Positions 45,053 through 53,621 of a stretch of 64,000 nt of DNA are shown here, piece by piece. The stretch is taken from the NCBI RefSeq assembly GCF_900102315.1, contig NZ_FNBL01000004.1, positions 124,001-188,000 on the forward strand, read 5' to 3'. The notes beneath the pieces are model-generated. The model did not search any database. It was not told the DNA's origin and saw only the letters and a program-made list of their open reading frames with translations. Numbering within the stretch: the first letter of the stretch is position 1; each line of letters begins with the position of its first letter. A program made the translations under genes and the position numbers. This DNA comes from Celeribacter baekdonensis (lineage in GTDB: Bacteria > Pseudomonadota > Alphaproteobacteria > Rhodobacterales > Rhodobacteraceae).

Positions 45053-45783
45053 TGTCCGACACAACCGGGCTAAAGGTCCGCAACCTGCGCAAAGGCTATC
45101 GCAAACGCACCGTGATCCGCGACGTATCGCTTGATCTTGGCCGTGGTGAGGTTGTGGCGCTGCTGGGTCCCAACGGGTCAGGCAAAACCACCTGTTTCTA
45201 TTCTATCGCAGGTCTTGTGATGCCGGAAGCCGGAGAGATCACGGTCGACGGCCGCAACATCACGCTTTTGCCGATGTACCGTCGCGCTAAAATGGGCATT
45301 GGATATTTGCCGCAAGAGGCGTCGATCTTTCGCGGTCTTTGTGTTGAGGACAATATCCTTGCGATCCTCGAAGTGTCCGAATCCGATCCGTTGGTGCGGC
45401 GCGAGAAACTTGAAGAATTGCTGTCCGAATTCTCGATTTCCCACCTGCGACGTGCACCCGCCCTGTCGCTCTCCGGGGGCGAGCGGCGCCGCGTCGAAAT
45501 CGCGCGCTGCTTGGCGTCTGACCCCTCTTATGTGCTTTTGGATGAACCCTTTGCCGGCGTTGATCCGATTGCGGTGGCGGAAATTCGCGGACTTGTTTCC
45601 GATCTCAAAAATCGCGGGATCGGCGTGTTGATTACCGATCATAACGTTCAGGAAACGTTAGGAATTATTGATCGGGCCTATATTTTGCATGATGGTCAAG
45701 TGTTGATGTCCGGCACCACCGAAGACATCGTTGCGGATGAAACTGTACGCCGTGTTTACCTTGGTGACAATTTCCGGATCTGA
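45052..45783 (+). CDS. lptB: LPS export ABC ATPase LptB
   Basis: A 243-residue ATPase that powers LPS extraction with LptF and LptG, which are not in the window. Walker A is GPNGSGKTT, signature LSGGERRR, Walker [14 protein letters not shown]. The [14 protein letters not shown]-loop segment is diagnostic for LptB. Start ATG overlaps the lptA stop. Confidence 0.97.
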   Translation: MSDTTGLKVRNLRKGYRKRTVIRDVSLDLGRGEVVALLGPNGSGKTTCFYSIAGLVMPEAGEITVDGRNITLLPMYRRAKMGIGYLPQEASIFRGLCVEDNILAILEVSESDPLVRREKLEELLSEFSISHLRRAPALSLSGGERRRVEIARCLASDPSYVLLDEPFAGVDPIAVAEIRGLVSDLKNRGIGVLITDHNVQETLGIIDRAYILHDGQVLMSGTTEDIVADETVRRVYLGDNFRI

Positions 45784-45802
45784 GCGCGGGTTTCGATTGA
45801 CA

Positions 45803-45831
45803 TTGACCTAGATTCTGCCACCAAATGTAAC
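45803..45831 (+). promoter_or_regulatory. Candidate sigma-70-type promoter for hpf
   Basis: TTGACC (45803-45808), a 17-base spacer, and TGTAAC (45826-45831). It lies in the 246-base gap after lptB that would hold rpoN in many proteobacteria. A leader of about 200 bases would follow. Confidence 0.45.
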
Positions 45832-45975
45832 CGATGCATGACGCGCGTTTCACAGTCTGCGCCACGGCAAATCAAAGCCTCAGGGCGCCAAAGCACCACC
45901 CCGACACACCGTCAGGGTCCTATGGCGAACGCATGCATTCACTTCCCGCTTTATACAAGAACCCAAGGCCCTGTC

Positions 45976-45995
45976 AGACGCCAGAGGCGGCGTCT
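45976..45995 (+). promoter_or_regulatory. Hairpin in the hpf leader
   Basis: AGACGCC and GGCGTCT form a perfect 7-bp stem with a 6-base loop, 20 bases before the very strong Shine-Dalgarno AGAAGGAGG of hpf. It may mark attenuation or control of hpf mRNA stability. Confidence 0.35.
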
Positions 45996-46029
45996 AGCAT
46001 ATAGGTCCCAAAGAAAGAAGGAGGTATCA

Positions 46030-46605
46030 ATGCGGTACCAAATCAGCGGAAAACAAATTGACATCGGCACAGCCCTTCAAACGCATGTGAAGACGGAGCT
46101 GGGCACCGTGCTTGATAAATACGCACAGCGTCCGACTGACGCAAATGTCGTGTTTTCAAAAACTGGGGCAGAATTCAATTGCGAGGCCGTGGTTCACCTG
46201 TCCAGCGGGCTGACCGCACAGGCCAGTGCACATGCCCATGAAATCTACGCAGCCTTTGATGAATGCGCGGAAAAAATGGACAAACAACTGCGCCGCTACA
46301 AACGCCGCCTGAAAGATCACCACAAGGATCGTGCCGAGCCGGTTGAACTCTTCGGCGCTTCCCAGTATATCCTCGCCGCGTCTGACCATGATGAGGACCA
46401 GGAACCTGAAAGCCTTCAGCCGATGATCATCGCTGAAATGGAGGCAAAGATTCCGACCCTGACGGTTGGCGAAGCAGTGATGCAAATGGAATTGGCCGGC
46501 GCTCCTGTTCTTGTGTTCCACAAGGATGGGAAAACCGGAGTAAACGTGGTCTACCGCCGTGCCGATGGGAACATCGGTTGGGTTGACCCTAACAACGCGA
46601 CATAA
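46030..46605 (+). CDS. hpf: Ribosome hibernation promoting factor, long form
   Basis: A 191-residue protein that dimerises 70S ribosomes in stationary phase. The start is the ATG at 46030 behind AGAAGGAGGTATCA, although the frame is open upstream to 45838. Residues 1-100 are the HPF/YfiA domain (MRYQISGKQIDIGTALQTHV, and DKQLRRYKRRLKDHH near 84-98); residues 130-191 are the C-terminal dimerisation domain of long HPF, with VGEAVMQMELAGAPVLVF and YRRADGNIGWVDP. Confidence 0.94.
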   Translation: MRYQISGKQIDIGTALQTHVKTELGTVLDKYAQRPTDANVVFSKTGAEFNCEAVVHLSSGLTAQASAHAHEIYAAFDECAEKMDKQLRRYKRRLKDHHKDRAEPVELFGASQYILAASDHDEDQEPESLQPMIIAEMEAKIPTLTVGEAVMQMELAGAPVLVFHKDGKTGVNVVYRRADGNIGWVDPNNAT

Positions 46606-46648
46606 CAAAACTGACCCGCCTCGACGGGTCGGGGCGGGTACATTTCAT

Positions 46649-47113
46649 ATGGATATATCTAAGATCTTGGATCCGCAGGCCATCAAATTGGTCGGAAAGA
46701 TGACGAGCAAGAAACGTCTCTTTCAGGATCTCGGGGAGATCGCTGCAAGTGCCTATGGCCTGTCACTCAATGACACGGTTGACGCCTTGCAAGACCGCGA
46801 AAGCCTTGGCCCAACAGGTGTGGGTCATGGCGTTGCTTTGCCTCATGCGCGCATTGAGGGGTTGGACCGTGTGGTCGGGGCGTTTATGCGCCTTGAAAGT
46901 CCGATGGATTTCGATGCCGTGGACCGGCAGCCCGTCGACCTGATTTTCGCCCTTTTTGCCCCGGCAGAATCCGGTGTGGATCACCTCAAGGCACTGGCGC
47001 TTGTATCGCGCACAATGCGCGATGGAGACATCTGCGCCAAACTGCGCGCCAATGGCGAGGCCGCGACCCTTCATGCCATTCTGACTGAAGGACCAAAAAC
47101 CAAAGCCGCTTAA
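46649..47113 (+). CDS. ptsN: PTS IIA-like nitrogen regulatory protein
   Basis: A 154-residue EIIA-Ntr protein. The phosphorylated histidine is His66 in GVGHGVALPHARIEG. It starts at the ATG at 46649 (MDISKILDP). In the nitrogen PTS it is phosphorylated by NPr and controls potassium transport, kinase activity and envelope functions. It follows hpf by 43 bases, as usual, but without rpoN upstream. Confidence 0.95.
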   Translation: MDISKILDPQAIKLVGKMTSKKRLFQDLGEIAASAYGLSLNDTVDALQDRESLGPTGVGHGVALPHARIEGLDRVVGAFMRLESPMDFDAVDRQPVDLIFALFAPAESGVDHLKALALVSRTMRDGDICAKLRANGEAATLHAILTEGPKTKAA

Positions 47114-47117
47114 AATC

Positions 47118-47147
47118 GGCCTGTGGCGTTTCTGACCTGCCACAGGT
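47118..47147 (+). terminator. Hairpin after ptsN
   Basis: CCTGTGGC (47120-47127) and GCCACAGG (47139-47146) form an 8-bp stem right after ptsN, extended by a G-U pair. The T stretch after it is weak (TCATTTCG), so it may be a modest terminator between the convergent units. Confidence 0.55.
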
Positions 47148-47223
47148 CATTTCGAAATGCGTTCAAGGGCCAAAACCATCCGCACGTCACCCAAGTTTTG
47201 CGTCCCCTGTGTCGCGAAACACT

Positions 47224-48654
47224 TTAGGTTTGTGACCAGGGTTTAAAGCCAAACATCATGTAATCGCGCTGGTAGGTCGCCCGAACGGCGTCCTCGACCT
47301 CTTCGTCGTAGATGTCTGCAAGCGTGTAGGGGCTATCATTCTGTTCCTCGAGAGCGGCAAGCGCAGACATTCCAATACTCGCCCCAAGGTGATCAAGATC
47401 CCCGGCAAGGCTTTCCTCTCGCAAGATGACGTCAGGCAGGGAGAAATCCGCAAAGCCTTTGATCACTTCCGATTGTGACGCCCAAGTCCCATCCACCCGT
47501 ATGGAGGTTTGGCCGTTGAGATTGCCTTTGACGAAGTCCGCGAATTTCAGAAACGCTTCGCGGTGCTGGTCGCGACCATAAGACGCATCCGGCTGATCCA
47601 CCGGGATTGGCAACTTATAAATGTCACGCAATACCTCGCGGATTTCTACGTAGGTCAGCGCACTGATATTCAAAATGTATCGGCAAAACGTCCGATGTAG
47701 CCGCAAGGCCGGATGTGTAATCACCGTAAAGCTGCGATGCCCTTTGTTTTGCCGCTTCCACTGACGGAGCGTCTTTTGGGTGAACTCTTTGGTCAAAGCC
47801 GCTGGGTCAGCCTTATCCAGACCAGCCAGCCACGCCTGCACGGCTTGCTCCGGGCCACTGCGCACAGGCATATAAAGCAAAGGTGCCGATTGACCGGCCA
47901 GATAGGTCGGAACCCCAGGGCCGCGACGCGGTTCGAAATTTGGCGTGTTGGACAGGTTAAAGTGGTCGACGCTGGACAGGTTGGCCACCATCTCCGCGTA
48001 GTTCACAACCTTATCCTCAAGACGCGACGGGTTTTGAACCTTGGTCTTTTGCGTGGTCTTGCCCCGCTCCTCAGTCACGCCAAGGAAACGTGCCAAACCA
48101 TTGAGGACTTCAATGTCCTGAATATCGTCATAATTGATATAAAACGCAGTCTGGCCAGAGGTTTGCAGCGCGCGCTGAAGCGAAAGCTGAAACCCCTTGA
48201 GCTCGTCCAAAAGCCCTGCGAATTCACGTTTATCAAAAACAATCTTGGCCGATTTTGCATCCTTCAAATCGCCAAGCCGCCATTGCCCGGTCTTGTCCGC
48301 GATCTTGCGCGACACATAACTGTCCAGCGGGTTGCGGGTGAGGATAATCTTGGCGCATTTCGGGTCTTTCAGAACATGCGCCAGAATGCGCGGGTCGTGA
48401 TCGTGGAAAAACCGAAATCCAGCCAACCCCTTGGTTGCATCCCGCATTTTATGCAGCAAAAGCGTCGGGTCCGCTTCGCGCATGATCAGGCTCACGCCCA
48501 ACATTTCTTTCTGTTTCGACTTGCCGATAAAGGCTGGGTTGAACGCCTCGCCCCAACATGTCAGCCTAGGATAAGAATTGATGTTTTCTTCGAGAAAATT
48601 CGACCCGGTTCGCATTTCAGCGAAAATTACGAAATAGTCGTACTGATGAGACAT
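47224..48654 (-). CDS. NodH-like sulfotransferase with second sulfotransferase-like half
   Basis: A 476-residue protein. The N-terminal 215 residues look like the Stf0/NodH family of carbohydrate sulfotransferases: the PAPS phosphosulfate loop is FAEMRTGSNFLEENIN (residues 11-26) and the 3'-phosphate motif is IILTRNPLDSYVSRKI near 97-112. The C-terminal half, from about 255, has a stretch FTVITHPALRLHRTFCRY like the second motif of Sulfotransfer_2 members, but I see no phosphosulfate loop in it. So it may be a fusion with an inactive or acceptor-binding lobe. It ends a row of glycosyltransferases, suggesting sulfation of the glycan they build. Acceptor unknown. Confidence 0.75.
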   Translation of the reverse strand: MSHQYDYFVIFAEMRTGSNFLEENINSYPRLTCWGEAFNPAFIGKSKQKEMLGVSLIMREADPTLLLHKMRDATKGLAGFRFFHDHDPRILAHVLKDPKCAKIILTRNPLDSYVSRKIADKTGQWRLGDLKDAKSAKIVFDKREFAGLLDELKGFQLSLQRALQTSGQTAFYINYDDIQDIEVLNGLARFLGVTEERGKTTQKTKVQNPSRLEDKVVNYAEMVANLSSVDHFNLSNTPNFEPRRGPGVPTYLAGQSAPLLYMPVRSGPEQAVQAWLAGLDKADPAALTKEFTQKTLRQWKRQNKGHRSFTVITHPALRLHRTFCRYILNISALTYVEIREVLRDIYKLPIPVDQPDASYGRDQHREAFLKFADFVKGNLNGQTSIRVDGTWASQSEVIKGFADFSLPDVILREESLAGDLDHLGASIGMSALAALEEQNDSPYTLADIYDEEVEDAVRATYQRDYMMFGFKPWSQT

Positions 48655-48657
48655 GCG

Positions 48658-50355
48658 CTACTTTACCAGATAGGGCCGTTTGCCATCGCGGGGGCGGGCA
48701 TCGGGCTCGTTGCCCATGGGAAAATCGCCCATGAGGTGGGGCTTCATCCCCTGATTTTTCAGATTTTGCAAGAACTGGCCAAAGCCTGTCAAATCCCGCA
48801 TCTTTGGCGCTTCGGTCAACCGTCGGACATTGCGCGGACCGATCTCATCAATGATCGCCTGCAAAGGCTCCATACGGCTTTCGATAAAATCCGCCATGGT
48901 CCAAATCCGCGTGCGCGCTTTGACATGGTGGGACCGCAGAATGGCGATATGCTCCGCCTCGATCCGCTGTAGCCGCGCGGCCTCCCGACGAATATCAGAG
49001 AAATTGCGATTTGAACGGAACAGCGTCACAGCCCAAGCCCCGGTGATCACCGAAATCTGAGCGTTTGGATCCGTGGCGATGAGCCAGTTGATCTCTTGAT
49101 TGTCGCGGGGGCCAAACATGAAACACTGCCGCTCGCCCCGAGTGTTCCAGATGAGGGACGTGAGAAAGCCGCAGGGGTTATAATCCCTCAAGGCCGCATG
49201 GTTTGAGAGCGCGCCAGAGAACACCTTTTGACCACCGGCGAACTCAACACCGTCAGGATCAAAAAGATGACCATGCACCCGCGCACCGACCGCACGCGCC
49301 AGCCATTCATCAAAATCCTCGAACAGATCAGAAAAGCCCTCAAACACGGAATAGGGCGCACTGGTTTTGTCGTGACCCTGACCATGCCCCGGCATCCGGC
49401 TTTGCATATATAGCCCCTCGCGCCCCATCGTCCGACGCTCCACAGCCTTTGAAAAGATGCGGTCAATTTTGCCCGGATTGGGCTCCGCGCCCTTCATCGG
49501 GTTGCTGTCAGAGTTCAAAAAGGTTGTGTACAGACGATCCGCCCGGGGCCAGATTTTGCGCGCCACAAAGCAATCCGAGCGCCGCAAAAGTTGCAGGTGA
49601 TCATCATAGAAAATATGCGGCTTTCCCTGATAGTCGAACTTCGACAGAGTCAAAGACCGGCTCTCGATATTGTTGGAATAAAGCCGCACCAAGGTTTGGT
49701 AATAGCTTTCATCCGGGATCCAAACCTTTTTGAAATAGGCATCATAGGTCTTGCGATCCGGGTCTTCGAGAATGGCGGAAAGGGTTTGACGCGTCAGACA
49801 CCACCATTGCGAGCCAAGATGCGGAACCAAACCGTCCGGGATTTTGCGTTTATACCGGATTTTGCGTTGCAGCGTGACGTAGCGGTCAAACAACCGCCGC
49901 TGTTTCTTCCACGAAAACGGAAACCGGAGCGTGAAGCGTTCGGCATCCAGCCCGCCGACAGTCCAAGGCACATCCTCGGTTGTGACGCTTTCGATAAAAT
50001 TCGTCATCGGCCGCGCCGCAAGATATTGTTTCAAATCCTCTACGGGCCGCAGTGGCAAGCAAGAGCCGGACGACAGGTAGACATGGCGCACATTGCGAAA
50101 CCGGTCGAGCATCAGCTCTGAGGCGGCTTGTGAGGCGGCAACGAGCGACCAAGTCCCCCAATCGCAGGCATGGCGTTTGCTAAAAATCACCGTGTCGAGA
50201 TCAGAGAGACTGTCAACAAAGGGTTGATAGACATCCTTTTTCACCCGGCGATCCACATGGATCACAACCGGACAGCCATGGCTTGCCCAATGACGCGCAA
50301 CCTGTTCGGCGCGCTCAAGGGCAGTATGAACAAGCATTACAAACCCGACCGTCAT
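48658..50355 (-). CDS. Core-2/I-branching (GT14-like) glycosyltransferase with long C-terminal extension
   Basis: A 565-residue protein. The first about 280 residues resemble GT14 enzymes: VIHVDRRVKKDVYQPFVDSL near residues 31-50, HVYLSSGSCLPLRPVEDLKQYL-type core near 92-113, GSQWWCLTR near 185-193, and the PDESYYQTL motif near 217-225 with the likely catalytic Glu. The remaining 280 residues are not part of a normal GT14 protein; they contain FMFGPRDNQEINWLIATDP and an Arg-rich helix (REAARLQRIEAEHIAILRS). I do not recognise that part. The ATG at 50355 overlaps the stop of the upstream transferase as ATGA; a TTG at 50361 is unlikely. Confidence 0.78.
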   Translation of the reverse strand: MTVGFVMLVHTALERAEQVARHWASHGCPVVIHVDRRVKKDVYQPFVDSLSDLDTVIFSKRHACDWGTWSLVAASQAASELMLDRFRNVRHVYLSSGSCLPLRPVEDLKQYLAARPMTNFIESVTTEDVPWTVGGLDAERFTLRFPFSWKKQRRLFDRYVTLQRKIRYKRKIPDGLVPHLGSQWWCLTRQTLSAILEDPDRKTYDAYFKKVWIPDESYYQTLVRLYSNNIESRSLTLSKFDYQGKPHIFYDDHLQLLRRSDCFVARKIWPRADRLYTTFLNSDSNPMKGAEPNPGKIDRIFSKAVERRTMGREGLYMQSRMPGHGQGHDKTSAPYSVFEGFSDLFEDFDEWLARAVGARVHGHLFDPDGVEFAGGQKVFSGALSNHAALRDYNPCGFLTSLIWNTRGERQCFMFGPRDNQEINWLIATDPNAQISVITGAWAVTLFRSNRNFSDIRREAARLQRIEAEHIAILRSHHVKARTRIWTMADFIESRMEPLQAIIDEIGPRNVRRLTEAPKMRDLTGFGQFLQNLKNQGMKPHLMGDFPMGNEPDARPRDGKRPYLVK

Positions 50356-51362
50356 GCCCAATTGCCCTTGGACATGAGACCGAGAATCTCAAGTTGCCGC
50401 CAATTGATGTATTTTTCAGACCAGTTGCACCACAAATCAGGATCATCTTTGATCCGACTGCTGTAGGCAAGGTATTCGCGACTTCCGGCATAATGCTGGC
50501 GGCGCTTCAATTCCTCTTCGGTCTTTTGCACGAATGTATTGAGAAACTTGGCGTGTAACAGCACGCCAGAGGCCATTTCACCGCCATAGCTGTCGTAGAC
50601 TTTATTCAGGCGTTTTGGCAAAAGCATATGGGTCGAATGCAGATACACATAGCTGCGATCCCATTTGACCAATGGGATTTTGTTCAAAGATGGTGCGTTG
50701 ATCGGGTCGTTGTGAAAAAAGAGCCGCGCGCGCGGGCCGCCCTGAATCCACAGGTTTTCATACTCCCAGTTGGTTGAAAGCATGTAGTTTCCGCTGTCAA
50801 ACCATTCGGCAATCTCAAACGGATTTTGACCCTCAATATAGGGCTGCGCATCAATCGGTCCTTTGGGGTACATGTCAATCAACATGGCCGAAAAACTGCG
50901 CAGGCCGGAATTATCGAGCCAATCTGTCAAGGCCGGGATCGGACGCGTGTCGCAAAACGGAAAGGCGAAAAACTCGTCCACATCAACGGTCAGCGTCCAA
51001 TGTCCGTGGCAATATTTGCGCGCGAGCGCATTCATCCAATGCACGCCAAACAGCGATTTTCGATAACTTGCCGTGGTGTGCCAGATCGACACATCCTGTT
51101 GGCCGATTAGAAATTCCCGCGAGCCATCATCACTGTCATTGTCGACAAAAAGGAAATGGGACACGCCCATGTCCCTGTAATATTTCATAAAATACGGCAA
51201 CCGGATGCGTTCATTGCGCAGCGTACAGACCAACAGGACGTCATTTTTTTTGATCCGGTCGGTGTGATTTTGCAGACAGGTCAACTCCCGGCTTTTCCGA
51301 TATGCTCGGATAAGCCGATGCTTGCGCCGAAGTCTCAGGCGATATTGCCGTAGCCGACTCAC
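50352..51362 (-). CDS. GT2-like glycosyltransferase
   Basis: A 336-residue soluble protein. LLVCTLRNERIRLPYFMKYYRD-type start (key: CTLRNE..RLPYF) near residues 43-60, FVDNDSDDGS near 71-80, and VDVDEFF near 124-130 (DxD for nucleotide-sugar/metal). These are features of the Glyco_tranf_2_4 group of GT2-like enzymes. A basic N-terminus rich in arginine (MSRLRQYRLRLRRKHRL) may touch the membrane. Coupled (ATGA) to the GT14-like gene. Related in sequence to the protein encoded at 51576-52592. Confidence 0.83.
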   Translation of the reverse strand: MSRLRQYRLRLRRKHRLIRAYRKSRELTCLQNHTDRIKKNDVLLVCTLRNERIRLPYFMKYYRDMGVSHFLFVDNDSDDGSREFLIGQQDVSIWHTTASYRKSLFGVHWMNALARKYCHGHWTLTVDVDEFFAFPFCDTRPIPALTDWLDNSGLRSFSAMLIDMYPKGPIDAQPYIEGQNPFEIAEWFDSGNYMLSTNWEYENLWIQGGPRARLFFHNDPINAPSLNKIPLVKWDRSYVYLHSTHMLLPKRLNKVYDSYGGEMASGVLLHAKFLNTFVQKTEEELKRRQHYAGSREYLAYSSRIKDDPDLWCNWSEKYINWRQLEILGLMSKGNWA

Positions 51363-51575
51363 TTCAGCCCTTTTCCAATTCGCTCAGGGTTTCTCTTTTG
51401 CCTCTGCTATCACACAAACTTTAAGACCCACCTCACGCGCCCACAAATTAAGGGTACTTTGGGTCGTGCTATAATGTTTCCGTAATGCCTCTTTTCCTAT
51501 TTTAAATAGGGGTTTATTCAGTTTTCGTAAACAACACATTGTAAATTTTGAAACAATTTTCACGCAACCTCTGAT

Positions 51576-52592
51576 CTAACGCCATGCTCCACGTGTCAAA
51601 ATTCCATCCTCTTCAAGGCCCTGCCATCCATGATACCGGACACCATCCTCAGACCAAAGAGTGGGGTCATTTGCAACGGCCGCATAATAGTCATCATATT
51701 TATGGGGGTTTAAGTGATACTCACGGAGCAGGTTGTCTTGCCGCGCCTTTTCCATCATGTCCGGCAGAAACTTACTATGAAGCAAAGCCCCTGTCGGCAA
51801 ATTCAGACGTGCGTCAAATCCACAGTTTAGTTCACGCGGCAGAACCACATGGGTCGAACTCACATAAGCAAATCGCCAATGCCATTTGACCAAGGGGGTC
51901 TTGTGCAGATGTGGAGCGATGTTCGGCTGATCTTTAAAAAAGACCCGCGCGCGTACCCCCCCACGTATGGAAATATCATTGTATTTCGATTGCATTTCCC
52001 AAACATAGTTATGAGCATCATAATAAGGCAAAACGTCCCAGACTGGCTGCCCCTCTTTATAATTGACCGCGCTGATGGGGCCGTCTCCATACAAATCCAG
52101 CATCATCGCGGAAAACACCCGACAGCGTCGAGTGTCGAGCCAGCCTGTCAAATCATGTAGGGTGCGCGTTTCATTGAAGGGGATGATCAACGCCTCATCA
52201 GCGTCCAAAGTAAGACACCAATGATCGTGCCCGTAGCGCATCAAAAGACTGTTGATCCAATCCATTCCGAACCGCGCGTCACGATAGCTTTGATCTGTTT
52301 TCCATAGTGAAACATCCGGTTGGCGGAGCAGATAGTCCGATGTTCCATCAGTGCTGCCATTATCAACGATCAGAAAATGCAAAATGCCCAAGGCACGGTG
52401 GTGATCGAGAAAATAGGGAAGCCGCTGCCTCTCATTGCGCACAGTCGCAAAGGCAAGGATATCACCCTTGCGGATCTTGGCCGTGCGCAATTGCACGGCT
52501 TCCAATTCGCGGCGTTTGATCCATGCCCGAGCAAGAAGATACCGGCGCTTGTGTCGCAGCCGGTATGTCCTCCAAAGATCGTAAACCGGCAT
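51576..52592 (-). CDS. GT2-like glycosyltransferase, paralogue of the next gene downstream
   Basis: A 338-residue protein that aligns along its whole length with the one at 50352-51362: AFATVRNERQRLPYFLDHHR near residues 46-65, IVDNGSTDGT near 74-83, and LDADEALI near 127-134. Shared blocks include the SYR...G..W.N segment and the VSSTHVVLP/LHSTHMLLP segment near residue 240. The pair probably arose by tandem duplication and adds two sugars, or the same sugar to different acceptors. The 213-base gap to the next gene (51363-51575) is AT-rich and contains the perfect short palindrome CCTATTTTAAATAGG but no clear terminator; it may hold a promoter. Confidence 0.83.
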   Translation of the reverse strand: MPVYDLWRTYRLRHKRRYLLARAWIKRRELEAVQLRTAKIRKGDILAFATVRNERQRLPYFLDHHRALGILHFLIVDNGSTDGTSDYLLRQPDVSLWKTDQSYRDARFGMDWINSLLMRYGHDHWCLTLDADEALIIPFNETRTLHDLTGWLDTRRCRVFSAMMLDLYGDGPISAVNYKEGQPVWDVLPYYDAHNYVWEMQSKYNDISIRGGVRARVFFKDQPNIAPHLHKTPLVKWHWRFAYVSSTHVVLPRELNCGFDARLNLPTGALLHSKFLPDMMEKARQDNLLREYHLNPHKYDDYYAAVANDPTLWSEDGVRYHGWQGLEEDGILTRGAWR

Positions 52593-52625
52593 TCAAACTC
52601 CCCACTGAAAAACCCACCTTATGGA

Positions 52626-53612
52626 TCATTTTTCATAATGGCCAGTTTGATGCCATTTCCACGCATGATCAATCATCGTGGCAAGATTAGAGCGCTCTGG
52701 AGCCCATCCAAGCTCGGTGATCGCACGCTCGGAGCCAGAGACAAGTTTGGTACAATCGCCGGGACGACGATCCCCCTCTACGATGGGCACATCTTTGTTG
52801 GTCACAGCGCGGGAATGATCCACGACGTCACGCACGGAAAATCCCGCGCCTGTACCCAGATTGAACACCCGGCTGCCTTTGCCGTCCTCAAGCCATTTGA
52901 GACCCAAAACATGGGCATCGACCAGATCGCAGACATGGACATAATCGCGGATACAGGTGCCATCCGGCGTGTCATAATCCGTGCCGAAAATCGTCAAAGC
53001 GGCACGTTTGCCCGCAATCGCATCCAACATCAGCGGGATGAGATGGGTTTCCGGTTGATGGAATTCCCCAACCTCGCCGTCGGGATCACACCCGGCCACG
53101 TTGAAGTAGCGGAAAATCACATGGTTGAGGCCAAAGGCCGCGCCAAAGTTATCCAAGATGTCTTCGATCGCGCGCTTCGACGCCCCGTAGGAGTTGATCG
53201 GGAGCTGTACGGAGTCCTCATCCAACACCACATTGTCCTGATCGCCATAGGTGGCACAGGTGGAAGAAAACACAAAATGCGGACACCCCGCAGCCACCGC
53301 CGCTTCAACCAACGTCAAAGAGCCGATGACGTTGTTACGCCAGTATTTCCCCGGATCTGACATGCTTTCGCCAACCTGAGAAAAAGCGGCGAAATGCATC
53401 ACGGCGACGGGTTTATATTTGGCAAAGACCTCGTCAAGACGGGCACGATCCAAAAGATCACCCTTCTCAAAAGGACCAAACTTGACCGCATCTTCCCAGC
53501 CCGTCGACAGGTTATCAAAAGTCACAGGCTGATAGCCCGCGGCCCGCAGCGCCTTACACGCATGCGAGCCAATATAGCCGGCCCCGCCGGTTACAATAAC
53601 GGATTTGGTCAT
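52626..53612 (-). CDS. galE: UDP-glucose 4-epimerase
   Basis: A 328-residue extended SDR that interconverts UDP-glucose and UDP-galactose. GGAGYIGSHACKAL near residues 9-22 binds NAD, FDNLSTGW follows, and the catalytic pair is in NSYGASKRAIEDI (Y-x-x-x-K) near residue 150. Also YFNVAGCDPDGEVGEFH near 181-197. It follows galU by 9 bases and feeds galactose donors to the transferases downstream. Confidence 0.95.
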   Translation of the reverse strand: MTKSVIVTGGAGYIGSHACKALRAAGYQPVTFDNLSTGWEDAVKFGPFEKGDLLDRARLDEVFAKYKPVAVMHFAAFSQVGESMSDPGKYWRNNVIGSLTLVEAAVAAGCPHFVFSSTCATYGDQDNVVLDEDSVQLPINSYGASKRAIEDILDNFGAAFGLNHVIFRYFNVAGCDPDGEVGEFHQPETHLIPLMLDAIAGKRAALTIFGTDYDTPDGTCIRDYVHVCDLVDAHVLGLKWLEDGKGSRVFNLGTGAGFSVRDVVDHSRAVTNKDVPIVEGDRRPGDCTKLVSGSERAITELGWAPERSNLATMIDHAWKWHQTGHYEK

Positions 53613-53621
53613 GGATGGCCC

